DNA from: Candidatus Woesearchaeota archaeon
GTDB lineage: Archaea; Nanobdellota; Nanobdellia; Woesearchaeales; UBA12501
Length of the DNA stretch: 14,174 nt
NCBI GenBank assembly: GCA_016177345.1
Contig: JACOVM010000054.1
Location: forward strand, 1 to 14,174
Direction of reading: 5' to 3'
Under the pieces are notes generated by a model, which was not told the origin of the DNA, ran no database searches, and was given only the letters and a program-made list of their open reading frames with translations. The translations under genes were made by a program, and so were the position numbers. Positions 1-6,197 of the stretch are shown in pieces. Each line of letters starts with the position of its first letter. Position 1 is the stretch's first letter.

Positions 1-420
1 AAATTGTTGTTTTGGAAAAAGAGTTTCATCATTGACCAAGACCTCATTGGAAGCTTTTTCATGATAGACCCCTTCAAAAGGATACACAACAATTTCTTCT
101 CCTTTTTGAAGCTGGTTAGCTTGAATCATGCCCTTCCTAGTAAGTATTGGATGCTCTCCTGTAACTTCAACAGTATATCCAAGCTTGGTCTTGATTTGAA
201 ATATTTTGCCATGATGCATTTTCTTCATAAAATACCCGATACTTTTGCCAGAAAATGTTTTTTGGCCAATATCAAAGGAGGTAACAGATTGGAGGTGTTG
301 TTGTGAAAGGAGAGTAAACGGTGAGCCATGAGAGTCAACTTCGATAAAAGCTGATTCAAAATCCTCAATAGGCTTCGTATAGCCATATTCTGTTGTGACA
401 GAAGATCCCTTGACTAAGCA
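1..420 (-). other. Intein N-terminal segment inside RtcB
   Basis: The in-frame insert begins at the codon for Cys1 (420-418), directly after GVGFDIN of RtcB. The first residues, CLVKGSSVTTEYGYTKPIED, fit intein block A (nucleophilic Cys1). Intein residues 81-94, GYTVEVTGEHPILT, are a textbook block B, with T87 and H90 in the TxxH arrangement that supports the first N-S acyl shift. The text that follows, up to residue 140 at the window edge, resembles the beta-rich Hint fold (RKGMIQANQLQKGEEIVV). Any homing endonuclease domain and the C-terminal splice blocks lie outside the window. Inteins at this same site are known in RtcB of Pyrococcus (from memory). The insertion splits the protein at the active site, so the ligase should be inactive until splicing. 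Confidence 0.93.
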
Positions 421-735
421 ATTAATATCAAAACCGACACCACCGGGGCTGATCACACCACCCTGTTCTGGATCAAATGCTGCAACGCCACCAATTGGAA
501 ATCCATATCCCCAATGGCCATCAGGCATGCAGAAGGAGTATTTTTGAATACCTGGAAGGCAGGCAACATTCGTCACTTGCTCAAAAACACCATCGTCCAT
601 CGCATCAAGAAGCTCTTTGGTGGCATAGATTCGTGCGGGGACAAGCATTCCTTTCTTGTAAGATATAGGAATCTCCCATATAACTTCGCTTACTTTTTTA
701 AGGTCAGGCCGCTGAATAATGGGACGGTCGTGCAT
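1..735 (-). CDS. rtcB: RtcB RNA-splicing ligase, N-terminal part, interrupted by an intein (partial, runs off left edge)
   Basis: RtcB is the Mn/GTP-dependent ligase that joins tRNA exon halves in archaea and repairs RNA with 2',3'-cyclic phosphate ends. Reading the minus strand from the ATG at 735-733 gives 105 residues of ligase. They include CMPDGHWGYGFPIGG and GGVISPGGVGFDIN, the signature that leads into the conserved DINC metal site. At that cysteine the frame continues without a stop into intein sequence (420-1), so the ligase C-terminal part lies outside the window. I chose ATG 735 because a TATA-like TTTAAATA lies about 26 bases upstream, which fits a leaderless transcript. A TTG at 774, preceded by GAGGAAG, is the alternative start. 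Archease, its activating partner, lies just upstream on the same strand. The family call is very secure; the exact start is less so. Confidence 0.93.
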   Translation of the reverse strand, partial: MHDRPIIQRPDLKKVSEVIWEIPISYKKGMLVPARIYATKELLDAMDDGVFEQVTNVACLPGIQKYSFCMPDGHWGYGFPIGGVAAFDPEQGGVISPGGVGFDINCLVKGSSVTTEYGYTKPIEDFESAFIEVDSHGSPFTLLSQQHLQSVTSFDIGQKTFSGKSIGYFMKKMHHGKIFQIKTKLGYTVEVTGEHPILTRKGMIQANQLQKGEEIVVYPFEGVYHEKASNEVLVNDETLFPKQQF

Positions 736-757
736 ACGCTGCAAGGTTCGGGCATAG

Positions 758-765
758 TATTTAAA
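758..765 (-). promoter_or_regulatory. TATA-like box for rtcB
   Basis: On the minus strand the sequence reads TTTAAATA, centred about 26 bases upstream of the ATG at 735. This spacing is typical of leaderless archaeal genes. It suggests rtcB has its own promoter besides any read-through from archease. Confidence 0.45.
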
Positions 766-806
766 GGTATTCAAAAAATTACTTCCTCAAGCATTATTAG
801 GACGCC

Positions 807-849
807 AAAAAAGATAATCAGTGTCCTTAAGGGCGGGGCTATCTTTTTT
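807..849. repeat. Inverted repeat between archease and rtcB
   Basis: AAAAAAGATA (807-816) pairs perfectly with TATCTTTTTT (840-849) around a 23-base loop that itself contains the palindrome CCTTAAGG (825-832). In the minus-strand transcript the 3' arm is a T-tract, so it could work as a weak terminator after archease. It lies 68 bases past the archease stop codon and upstream of the rtcB TATA box. Confidence 0.45.
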
Positions 850-916
850 GAGCGTATTGAAGAAATAGTTGGTGGCACACTTTTATTTTTGTTTCACGTT
901 ACATCTGATTTCAGTT

Positions 917-1357
917 TCAAATATCTAACACCACTCTTGCCTTGAAGCCATGGGCTGTTTTTGAAATTCTAAATAAGTGCATCGTGACTGCTTTAACATC
1001 GTTGTGGAATTCCTGTTTTTTTGGATTCAGTTTTTCTCCGAAAAGAGTTGCGGTAAGGTGATATTCGTTCCCTTTTTTTGCAACAGCGACGGTTGATTTG
1101 GAGTGGACAAACTGCTCAGCATCTTTCAAATAGATAATCTCTTCTAAAAAATTGAATAGCAAGCGCTCAATATCCCCGTGCTTGAACGACAACGTTTTCT
1201 TTTTTTTTGGAGTTATAGTCTTGAGAGAAATCATGCTTGCTGCTAATGCCTCTGCGGCATGCTTGAATAACAGTGAAAGGGTTTTTCCTTCTGCGACAAA
1301 CGCCAGATCAGCAGTAGCTATGTCGTCTAGGTAACGATATTTTTGATATTTTTCCAT
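917..1357 (-). CDS. Archease, RtcB activator
   Basis: Archease is the small metal-binding protein that speeds the guanylylation and turnover of RtcB. The 146-residue product starts with YRYLDDIATADLAFVAEGKT, matching the family's N-terminal TAD(I/L) motif. It continues with an LLFNFLEEIIYL segment, the VKAVTMHLF block near the C terminus, and a terminal VVLDI carrying the second conserved aspartate. In many archease proteins the residue two positions before TAD is His; here it is Ala (IATAD), a variant I believe occurs in part of the family. I chose ATG 1357 over a GTG at 1366 because ATG is the commoner codon; both sit close to the transcript start expected from the TATA box at 1383-1392. 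The gene is followed by rtcB 182 bases downstream on the same strand, the expected functional pair. Confidence 0.9.
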   Translation of the reverse strand: MEKYQKYRYLDDIATADLAFVAEGKTLSLLFKHAAEALAASMISLKTITPKKKKTLSFKHGDIERLLFNFLEEIIYLKDAEQFVHSKSTVAVAKKGNEYHLTATLFGEKLNPKKQEFHNDVKAVTMHLFRISKTAHGFKARVVLDI

Positions 1358-1382
1358 GGGCGTCACATTCTAAACCAGGCAT

Positions 1383-1392
1383 ATTATTTAAA
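1383..1392 (-). promoter_or_regulatory. TATA-like box for archease
   Basis: The minus strand reads TTTAAATAAT, centred about 31 bases upstream of ATG 1357 and 22 upstream of GTG 1366. It predicts a transcript start at about 1362, with almost no leader. Confidence 0.45.
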
Positions 1393-1500
1393 CTGTACAT
1401 AGTGCTTGAGTGAGTCAGTTTATATAAGAAAACTAATCTAACTCACAGGTCAATCAAGCTGTCGAACCTACCTGTATTGGTATGACCTCTATTCAAAAGC

Positions 1501-1510
1501 TTTATAAATA
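1501..1510 (+). promoter_or_regulatory. Strong TATA-like box (candidate promoter of sugar operon leader or small RNA)
   Basis: TTTATAAATA is the best archaeal TATA match in this gap. It predicts a start near 1530, which would give a leader of about 215 bases before the ATG at 1748. Most other genes here look leaderless, so this would be unusual. The element is also readable on the minus strand, so its direction is uncertain. Confidence 0.35.
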
Positions 1511-1576
1511 TTGTTTTTCTCCTTCAGGTTTAATATTTGCAGGCTTTGCAACCTCTTTAAGCGGGAGGGGTGGGTG

Positions 1577-1602
1577 AAATATCCTAACTAAATATCCTAA
1601 CT
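1577..1602. repeat. Exact 13-base tandem repeat
   Basis: AAATATCCTAACT occurs twice with no gap (1577-1589 and 1590-1602). Its TCCTAAC core can pair with GTTAGGA at 1618-1624, so either copy could form the 5' arm of a hairpin. Confidence 0.85.
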
Positions 1603-1747
1603 TAATCATATACGCTGGTTAGGACATCGGTGGTGTGTTCTCCATCGTGCCAAGATACCACTTGGGCTTAGCTTAATTAATAACCTAAGTCTTAAACGAA
1701 CACCCTTTTCGCAATCAGCCTAGCTATATAGAATATGGGGGTTTCCT

Positions 1748-2311
1748 ATGATCGTAAAAGAACTGAATATTAAAGGGGTTTATGAGATCCAGCTGATGCC
1801 ATTTGAGGATGACCGAGGGTATTTTGCTCGCACGTACGATTCAGATATATTCAAGAAACATGGCATTGATCGGGGGTGGGTTCAGGAAAATCATTCTTTG
1901 TCCCTTCGAAAGGGAACAGTGCGTGGCCTTCATTTCCAATACCCCCCTGATACGGAGACAAAGGTCATGCGGGCTGTCACTGGCGAGATATTCTTTGCGT
2001 TCGTTGACTTACGTAAGGGATCTCCTACGTTCGGAAAATGGGGCAGCCTTGTCATCTCTGATAAGAATAAGAAGTTGCTCTATATGTCAAGAGGGTGTGC
2101 CCTTGGCATGTGCACGTTAACAGATAACTGCAATCTCTCTTATAAGGTGGATAACTGTTATGCATCGAAGAACGAGGATGTTCTTCTCTGGAACGATCCA
2201 GATATTGGCATCGTCTGGCCGGTGAGAGAGCCTTCGATCATCTCTAAGAGAGATTGCAATGGAAAAACGTTCAAGGAATTTGTCGAGAGGTGTGGGGGGC
2301 TTGTCTTGTGA
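1748..2311 (+). CDS. RmlC-like dTDP-4-dehydrorhamnose 3,5-epimerase family protein
   Basis: The family consists of cupin-fold enzymes that epimerise C3 and/or C5 of dTDP-4-keto-6-deoxyglucose in deoxysugar synthesis. The 187-residue length is normal. Visible family marks are FEDDRGYFART (19-29), QENHSLS, RGLHFQ with the catalytic His62, K72, Y132 in SYKVDN and LWNDPDIGIVWP near the end. The segment normally reading GFAHGF is GCALGM, so the second conserved histidine (119 in the Salmonella numbering I recall, which this protein matches) is Leu119. The base, His62, and the acid, Tyr132, are kept, so the enzyme may still work but perhaps on another substrate or at one carbon only. The start ATG is preceded by GGGGG. 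The stop overlaps the next gene's GTG by four bases (GTGA), which indicates translational coupling. Confidence 0.85.
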   Translation: MIVKELNIKGVYEIQLMPFEDDRGYFARTYDSDIFKKHGIDRGWVQENHSLSLRKGTVRGLHFQYPPDTETKVMRAVTGEIFFAFVDLRKGSPTFGKWGSLVISDKNKKLLYMSRGCALGMCTLTDNCNLSYKVDNCYASKNEDVLLWNDPDIGIVWPVREPSIISKRDCNGKTFKEFVERCGGLVL

Positions 2312-3186
2312 GAATCATCATTACAGGGGGTACCGGATTTATAGGCAGGCATGTGGTTCGTCTGCTGCACCATAACAACCATCATCTCTTGCTCATGGTG
2401 AAGGAAAACACCTCTCTATTCTCAGATCTTGATGGTATAACCTACTTAAAAGGGGATCTTGGAGACATCCAGACGCACGTGGATACATTACATTCATTTC
2501 GTCCGGATGCACTGGTGCATCTTGCCTGGCAGGGTATCCCAGATTATGGCGTAGAAAACTGCAAGAAGAACCTGGCAATGGGCCTTGAGCTCTTTTCGAC
2601 TGCTGCGGCTGTCGGTTGCAAGGTTTGTGTTGCAACCGGAAGTTGTTGGGAATACGGTCGCGAGCAGGGCATGTTGTATGAACGTATGGATATTATAGAT
2701 AAAAATGTTTTTTGTGCGACAAAAACATCATTGTGCCGTATCGGTATGCAGATCGCAAAAGAGGCTGGAATACGCTTTGTCTGGTTGCGGCTCTTTTACG
2801 TCTATGGGCCAGAACAACGCAGCGGATCGCTTATCCCGACAATCCTGGATACGCTCAAAAAGGGAGAAGCTCCCTCAATCAAGAGCCCTGGCAACAAAAA
2901 TGATTTTGTCTTCGTTGGAGACGTTGCTGATGCTATCCTGAAATCGCTTGAGAAGGACGTAGCAGGGATATTTAATATTGGTTCTGGGCAAGCGACCAGC
3001 CTGTATAAGGTCGTTGAAATAATCAGTGAAGCCTTAGGAGTACGTATCAATATCCCCCTTGGCGATGGCACGCTCGATTTTTGGGCAGACATTTCACGGG
3101 CTCAAAAAGAACTTGATTGGAAGCCGACCGTCGATATTAAGGAAGGGATACAGCGCATGATCAATAGTACAGGGCAGGAAATATGA
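2308..3186 (+). CDS. NAD-dependent epimerase/dehydratase (extended SDR)
   Basis: This 292-residue protein has the Rossmann start MRIIITGGTGFIGRHV (GxxGxxG at 7-13). It also has the HLAW segment (71-74), ATGSCWEYG carrying Ser112, and the C-terminal DFVFVGDVADAI and FNIGSG blocks of nucleotide-sugar epimerases, dehydratases or 4-reductases. The usual YxxxK is FCATK (135-139): the lysine is kept but the catalytic tyrosine aligns with Phe135. I started the gene at GTG 2308, inside the stop of the preceding gene, because the glycine loop then sits at the normal distance from the N terminus and a G-rich ribosome site (2294-2299) precedes it. An upstream in-frame ATG at 2254 would add 18 residues inside the previous gene. 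The 3' end overlaps the next gene by ATGA. The substrate cannot be named from sequence. Confidence 0.85.
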   Translation: MRIIITGGTGFIGRHVVRLLHHNNHHLLLMVKENTSLFSDLDGITYLKGDLGDIQTHVDTLHSFRPDALVHLAWQGIPDYGVENCKKNLAMGLELFSTAAAVGCKVCVATGSCWEYGREQGMLYERMDIIDKNVFCATKTSLCRIGMQIAKEAGIRFVWLRLFYVYGPEQRSGSLIPTILDTLKKGEAPSIKSPGNKNDFVFVGDVADAILKSLEKDVAGIFNIGSGQATSLYKVVEIISEALGVRINIPLGDGTLDFWADISRAQKELDWKPTVDIKEGIQRMINSTGQEI

Positions 3187-3956
3187 CGCAAGACAGCCTA
3201 GGCAAAGGGATAGCAGGGAAAAACGTGCTTATTACTGGTGCAAGCGGTGGCATTGGTGCGTGCATGGCAAAACTATTCGCCGCTAATGGAGCGCGTGTTG
3301 GAATCCATTACAACACCTCAGAACAAAAAGCTAAAGAGATCGCTAATGAGATACGGCAAGCCGGCGGAACAGCGGAGCTTTTCTACGGTGATCTTCTCAA
3401 ACAGGATGTTCAGCAGAAACTCATCAGTAAGTTCGTCAATACTTATGGCAATATTGATGTGCTTATTAACAATGCAGGAAATGTCTTTTGCCACACCCCT
3501 TTTAAAGAGCTTGATCCTGACCTGTGGGATGCCACGTTCAACTTGAACGTGAAAGCTCCTTTTTATCTTTCCGGTAGCGCATTTGTTCACATGCAAAAAC
3601 AAGGAGGAGGACGTATCATCAACATTAGCTCCATTACCGTGAAATATGCAGGAAGTGAGACAGGTATGCACTATAGCGCTGCGAAGGCGGCTCTCGATAA
3701 TTTAACTAAGGGGTTTGCCAAGGTAGGTGCTCCGCATAACATACTTGTCAATGCGATCCGTTGTGGTGTCATTGACACGCCGCTACGTACCAAGATAAAG
3801 GGGTATAATGAAGAGCGGTTCCAAAAACGAATCGCGATGGTCCCCCTTGGGCGGCCTGGTCAGCCGATCGATATCGCCCATATGGCCTTGTTTTTGGCAT
3901 CTGAAAACGCTAACTTTATAACAGGTGAGATTTTTGACGTTGCGGGAGGGGACTAA
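3183..3956 (+). CDS. Classical short-chain dehydrogenase/reductase (FabG-like)
   Basis: This is a 257-residue NAD(P)-dependent oxidoreductase with every classical SDR mark. The cofactor loop is TGASGGIG (18-25), NNAG is at 96-99, and the catalytic tetrad is N122, S149/S150, Y164 and K168 (YSAAK). PLGRPGQPIDIA and the FITGEIFDVAGGD end are the usual C-terminal blocks. FabG-like proteins reduce many ketones. Here the position as third gene of the sugar operon, translationally coupled by ATGA to the epimerase, suggests a keto-sugar or glycan-precursor reductase rather than fatty-acid synthesis, which most archaea lack in the bacterial form. A hairpin begins at the stop codon, closing the operon. 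Confidence 0.9.
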   Translation: MTQDSLGKGIAGKNVLITGASGGIGACMAKLFAANGARVGIHYNTSEQKAKEIANEIRQAGGTAELFYGDLLKQDVQQKLISKFVNTYGNIDVLINNAGNVFCHTPFKELDPDLWDATFNLNVKAPFYLSGSAFVHMQKQGGGRIINISSITVKYAGSETGMHYSAAKAALDNLTKGFAKVGAPHNILVNAIRCGVIDTPLRTKIKGYNEERFQKRIAMVPLGRPGQPIDIAHMALFLASENANFITGEIFDVAGGD

Positions 3957-3990
3957 AACTAGCTCTTTAGTTCATTAGAGAAATAGTTTT
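3955..3990 (+). terminator. Hairpin terminator candidate after the SDR operon
   Basis: AAAACTA (3955-3961) pairs with TAGTTTT (3984-3990), and CTCT (3963-3966) with AGAG (3977-3980). The 3' arm ends in a T-run. It starts inside the stop codon of the SDR gene. Confidence 0.5.
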
Positions 3991-4021
3991 CCCTCGTGCT
4001 GCATCTATGCTGCTCTGTTTT

Positions 4022-4094
4022 AATAGCAAAAATAAATAGCAAAAATTAAATAACGATTGTTAATAACTATAGTAGATTGTTAATAACCTTGGTA
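4022..4094. repeat. Two adjacent short tandem duplications upstream of the radical SAM genes
   Basis: AATAGCAAAAAT recurs with a 13-base period (4022-4034 and 4035-4047, 12 of 13 identical). Immediately after, a 20-base unit starting GATTGTTAATAAC repeats (4055-4074 and 4075-4094, 17 of 20 identical, the first 13 exact). The area is AT-rich and contains TTAAATAA near 4046, so it probably also holds the promoter for the radical SAM pair. Confidence 0.75.
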
Positions 4095-4104
4095 AAAGGT
4101 AATC

Positions 4105-5043
4105 ATGCTGGGTGTGTTACATATGGAACAAAGACTTGTTGTACCAAAACGGTTGCAGCTTGAAACATTCTATGGCTGTAATGCTAAGTGTGTCATGTGC
4201 GCCATCCGCCTTCCTCCGACACGAAAGATAGGGGCCATGTCTTGGGAGATGTCCAAAAAGGTCTTTGACGAGATGGCACCTTATGTTGACCGTATGGAAA
4301 AGCTTGACCTCTTTGCACTTGGTGAACCACTACTCGATCCATTCTTGTATGATCGGATCCGATACGCGAAGTCAAAAGGGTTCAAGAGTATCGGAATCTC
4401 GACGAATGCGGATCTCTTTAATGAGGATCGCCAGCGAAAGCTTCTCGAGGCAGGCATCGACGCGGTTATTATCAGCATTGATGGTATTAAAAAGGAGACT
4501 CATGAAGAGATACGAAAGAATGTCAAGTACGAACGGGTAGTTGGTAATGCACAAAGTTTTATCAAGATGCGTAATGATGGGAATTATCCAGTGCGAATTG
4601 TTGTACGATTTATTCGGCAAAAACGCAACGCTGACGAATGGGAGGCATACAAGGAATTTTGGAAGCCAAAACTGTCCAAACAGCGCGGTGACAAGTTGAT
4701 CGTTTATGATGTTAATACAATGGGAGGAGAGTTCTCCTCGAAGGAAGAGCTCGTTGCAAGGCTTCATATGGACATCGAGCGCCGGCCATGCCATATGGTT
4801 TTTGACCGGCTCATCGTTCTCGCTGACGGAACGGTTCCTCTGTGCTGCGAGGACACGCCTCGCGCAACCTATCGTCTTGGCAATGTGAATGAGACATCAC
4901 CAATAGATATTTATAATAATGAAGCGTTCACGAAGATACGGGAGACGCACCGGGAAGGCAATAAGAATAGTATGGAGCTATGCAAGGAGTGCACACTCCT
5001 CTATAGCGAGCAGTTCCAGCAAAATATCGAATTGGAGGGTTGA
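4105..5043 (+). CDS. Radical SAM/SPASM-domain protein, copy 1
   Basis: The 312-residue protein has the radical SAM cluster motif CNAKCVMC (C25, C29, C32) that binds a 4Fe-4S cluster and S-adenosylmethionine. LFALGEPLLDP (the GxEP strand) and GISTNADL follow in the usual order. The C-terminal third has cysteines C229, C247, C248, C293 and C296 in a SPASM-like auxiliary-cluster pattern (RRPC, PLCCED, ELCKEC). The enzyme probably uses a 5'-deoxyadenosyl radical on a sugar- or lipid-linked substrate, to judge from the neighbours; the actual reaction is unknown. The start could be ATG 4105 or ATG 4123; 4123 also leaves the motif intact. The gene is followed at once by a paralogue: the segment LDLFALGEPLLDP to STNADL matches copy 2 at 28 of 38 positions. 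This points to tandem duplication. Confidence 0.88.
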   Translation: MLGVLHMEQRLVVPKRLQLETFYGCNAKCVMCAIRLPPTRKIGAMSWEMSKKVFDEMAPYVDRMEKLDLFALGEPLLDPFLYDRIRYAKSKGFKSIGISTNADLFNEDRQRKLLEAGIDAVIISIDGIKKETHEEIRKNVKYERVVGNAQSFIKMRNDGNYPVRIVVRFIRQKRNADEWEAYKEFWKPKLSKQRGDKLIVYDVNTMGGEFSSKEELVARLHMDIERRPCHMVFDRLIVLADGTVPLCCEDTPRATYRLGNVNETSPIDIYNNEAFTKIRETHREGNKNSMELCKECTLLYSEQFQQNIELEG

Positions 5044-5045
5044 GA

Positions 5046-6083
5046 ATGCAGTCGTGGAATAATCGCCTTGAGCTTGAAAACATTCATTCACGCCGGCATG
5101 AAGGCATTACGAAGATGCTCGAATGGAATAACGAAGACATCATGCCGAGAGAGCTCGCCATCGAAACCGTGTTTGGCTGCAACTTGAGCTGTGAGATGTG
5201 CTTTATCGACCAGCCAACGCACCGAAAGAAAGGCGTCATGCCCATGGAGCTCTTCTATCATATTGCTGACTCAATGACGCCCTATGCCGAAAAGATAGAG
5301 CAAGTTGATTTATGGAGCTTGGGCGAGCCGCTTCTTGATCCCCACTTGTATGAAAGGATTAAATACCTCAAAAGCAAGGGTTTCCACAATATCGCCATAT
5401 CAACGAATGCTGATCTTCTTGATGAGCGCAAGCGCATATTGCTGATGGACTCGAAGGTCGATACGGTCATCTTCAGCATCGACGGCTTTAAGAAGGAGAC
5501 TCACGAGAAGATACGTCGCGGCTCGAACTTCGAACGCACCGTCACCAATGTCCTTGAGACGATCAAGTTGCGGGATCAGGGAAACTATTTGACGCGGTTT
5601 ATCGTCAGATTCATACGTAATCAAGACAATGCAGACCAGTGGGATGAATATGTCACGTTCTGGAACTCAAAGCTCTCGAAGGAGAAGAGAGATTTTGTCG
5701 CAAGATATGATACGCATAATTATGGGGGTTATATTGCGCAGAAAGAAGGCAAGGGATGGAAGGATATTCATCCACCAGATTCGATCGAATCCCTTGAACG
5801 GCGTCCATGCCATTTCGTGTTCGACGCGCTTATCATCCTCAATGATGGAAGCCTTGCCTTATGTCCGGCAGATTTTCTTGAAGGGCAGTTTGGTCTTGGC
5901 AATGCAAGCAAGGGGGCTCATCCGCTCGCGGAATTCAACTCTGCATCGTATAAGGCGATGCGTGATGTGCACAAGTGCGGCAATAAGAACAGTATCAAGC
6001 TCTGTAAGGACTGCGATATCCTCTATTGCGAGACAACGCGGGTTGCTGGGTGGGAAGTGGATGAGTATAAAGCGTCGAAATAA
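5046..6083 (+). CDS. Radical SAM/SPASM-domain protein, copy 2
   Basis: This is the paralogue of the preceding gene, at 345 residues slightly longer, with an N-terminal extension of about 20 residues (RLELENIHSRRHEGITKMLE). The core motif is CNLSCEMC (C45, C49, C52), followed by WSLGEPLLDP and AISTNADL. The SPASM-like cysteines are C255, C273, C320, C323 and C328. Copy 1 has a CC pair where this copy has LCPAD, so the auxiliary cluster ligands differ, and C311 and C328 are extra. I chose ATG 5046 because GGAGG at 5034-5038 sits seven bases upstream; a TTG at 5040 directly abuts that site and is unlikely. The copy 1 stop is at 5041-5043, so the two genes are cotranscribed. Two related enzymes side by side suggest consecutive or alternative steps on similar substrates. 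Confidence 0.88.
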   Translation: MQSWNNRLELENIHSRRHEGITKMLEWNNEDIMPRELAIETVFGCNLSCEMCFIDQPTHRKKGVMPMELFYHIADSMTPYAEKIEQVDLWSLGEPLLDPHLYERIKYLKSKGFHNIAISTNADLLDERKRILLMDSKVDTVIFSIDGFKKETHEKIRRGSNFERTVTNVLETIKLRDQGNYLTRFIVRFIRNQDNADQWDEYVTFWNSKLSKEKRDFVARYDTHNYGGYIAQKEGKGWKDIHPPDSIESLERRPCHFVFDALIILNDGSLALCPADFLEGQFGLGNASKGAHPLAEFNSASYKAMRDVHKCGNKNSIKLCKDCDILYCETTRVAGWEVDEYKASK

Positions 6084-6100
6084 GGTGCGTCATAGTCTTA

Positions 6101-6167
6101 ATTTGCTAGTTATAGCAAATCTCATTGATTTATGAACAGATTTAATGAGATTCTGCTATTATTTTTT
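6101..6167 (+). terminator. Terminator with an alternative overlapping hairpin
   Basis: The large stem pairs ATAGCA+AATCTCATT (6112-6126) with AATGAGATT+C+TGCTAT (6144-6159): 15 base pairs with one bulged C. A T-tract follows at 6162-6167. A smaller perfect hairpin, ATTTGCTA/TAGCAAAT with a four-base loop (6101-6120), uses the same ATAGCAAAT segment, so the two cannot form together. It lies between convergent genes. Confidence 0.65.
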
Positions 6168-6197
6168 CCGTTTTTGAAGAGTATTTTTTGAATAGTA

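Larger units (their letters stand above)
1367..1747. other. 381-base gene-free stretch with TATA boxes, hairpins and a tandem repeat
   Basis: I see no convincing protein gene and no recognisable tRNA here. Plus-oriented TATA-like boxes occur at 1419-1427 (TTTATATAA) and 1501-1510 (TTTATAAATA). They could start a long leader for the sugar operon at 1748 or a separate small RNA. Several segments can fold: AGGTCA/TGACCT (1447-1452 with 1483-1488), TTGCA-GGCTT-TGCAA near 1536-1550, TCCTAAC/GTTAGGA (1595-1601 with 1618-1624) and CCAAG-N6-CTTGG near 1650-1666. A G-rich run, GCGGGAGGGGTGGG, lies at 1561-1574. Just before the first sugar gene there is a further AT-rich element, CTATATAGAAT. Confidence 0.5.

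Noticed and set aside
841..900. Short minus-strand frame ending in DTDYLFWRPNNA before rtcB
   Set aside because: It has a stop upstream, no start codon in the short open stretch and no ribosome site, and is too short to support.
4..945. Plus-strand open frames at 4-306, 477-668 and 514-945
   Set aside because: They are shadows of the intein-containing rtcB on the minus strand, which carries unmistakable motifs.
1462..1468. GGTTCGA on the minus strand, like a tRNA T-loop
   Set aside because: The flanking bases do not form the five-base T stem, and no acceptor stem or D arm can be built around it.
1561..1574. G-rich GCGGGAGGGGTGGG as a G-quadruplex
   Set aside because: Only three G-tracts of three or more lie close together; a fourth is missing.
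1666..1727. GGGCTTAGCTTAATT resembling the 5' end of a tRNA
   Set aside because: No complementary AAGCCC acceptor strand and no T-arm motif occur downstream at tRNA distance.
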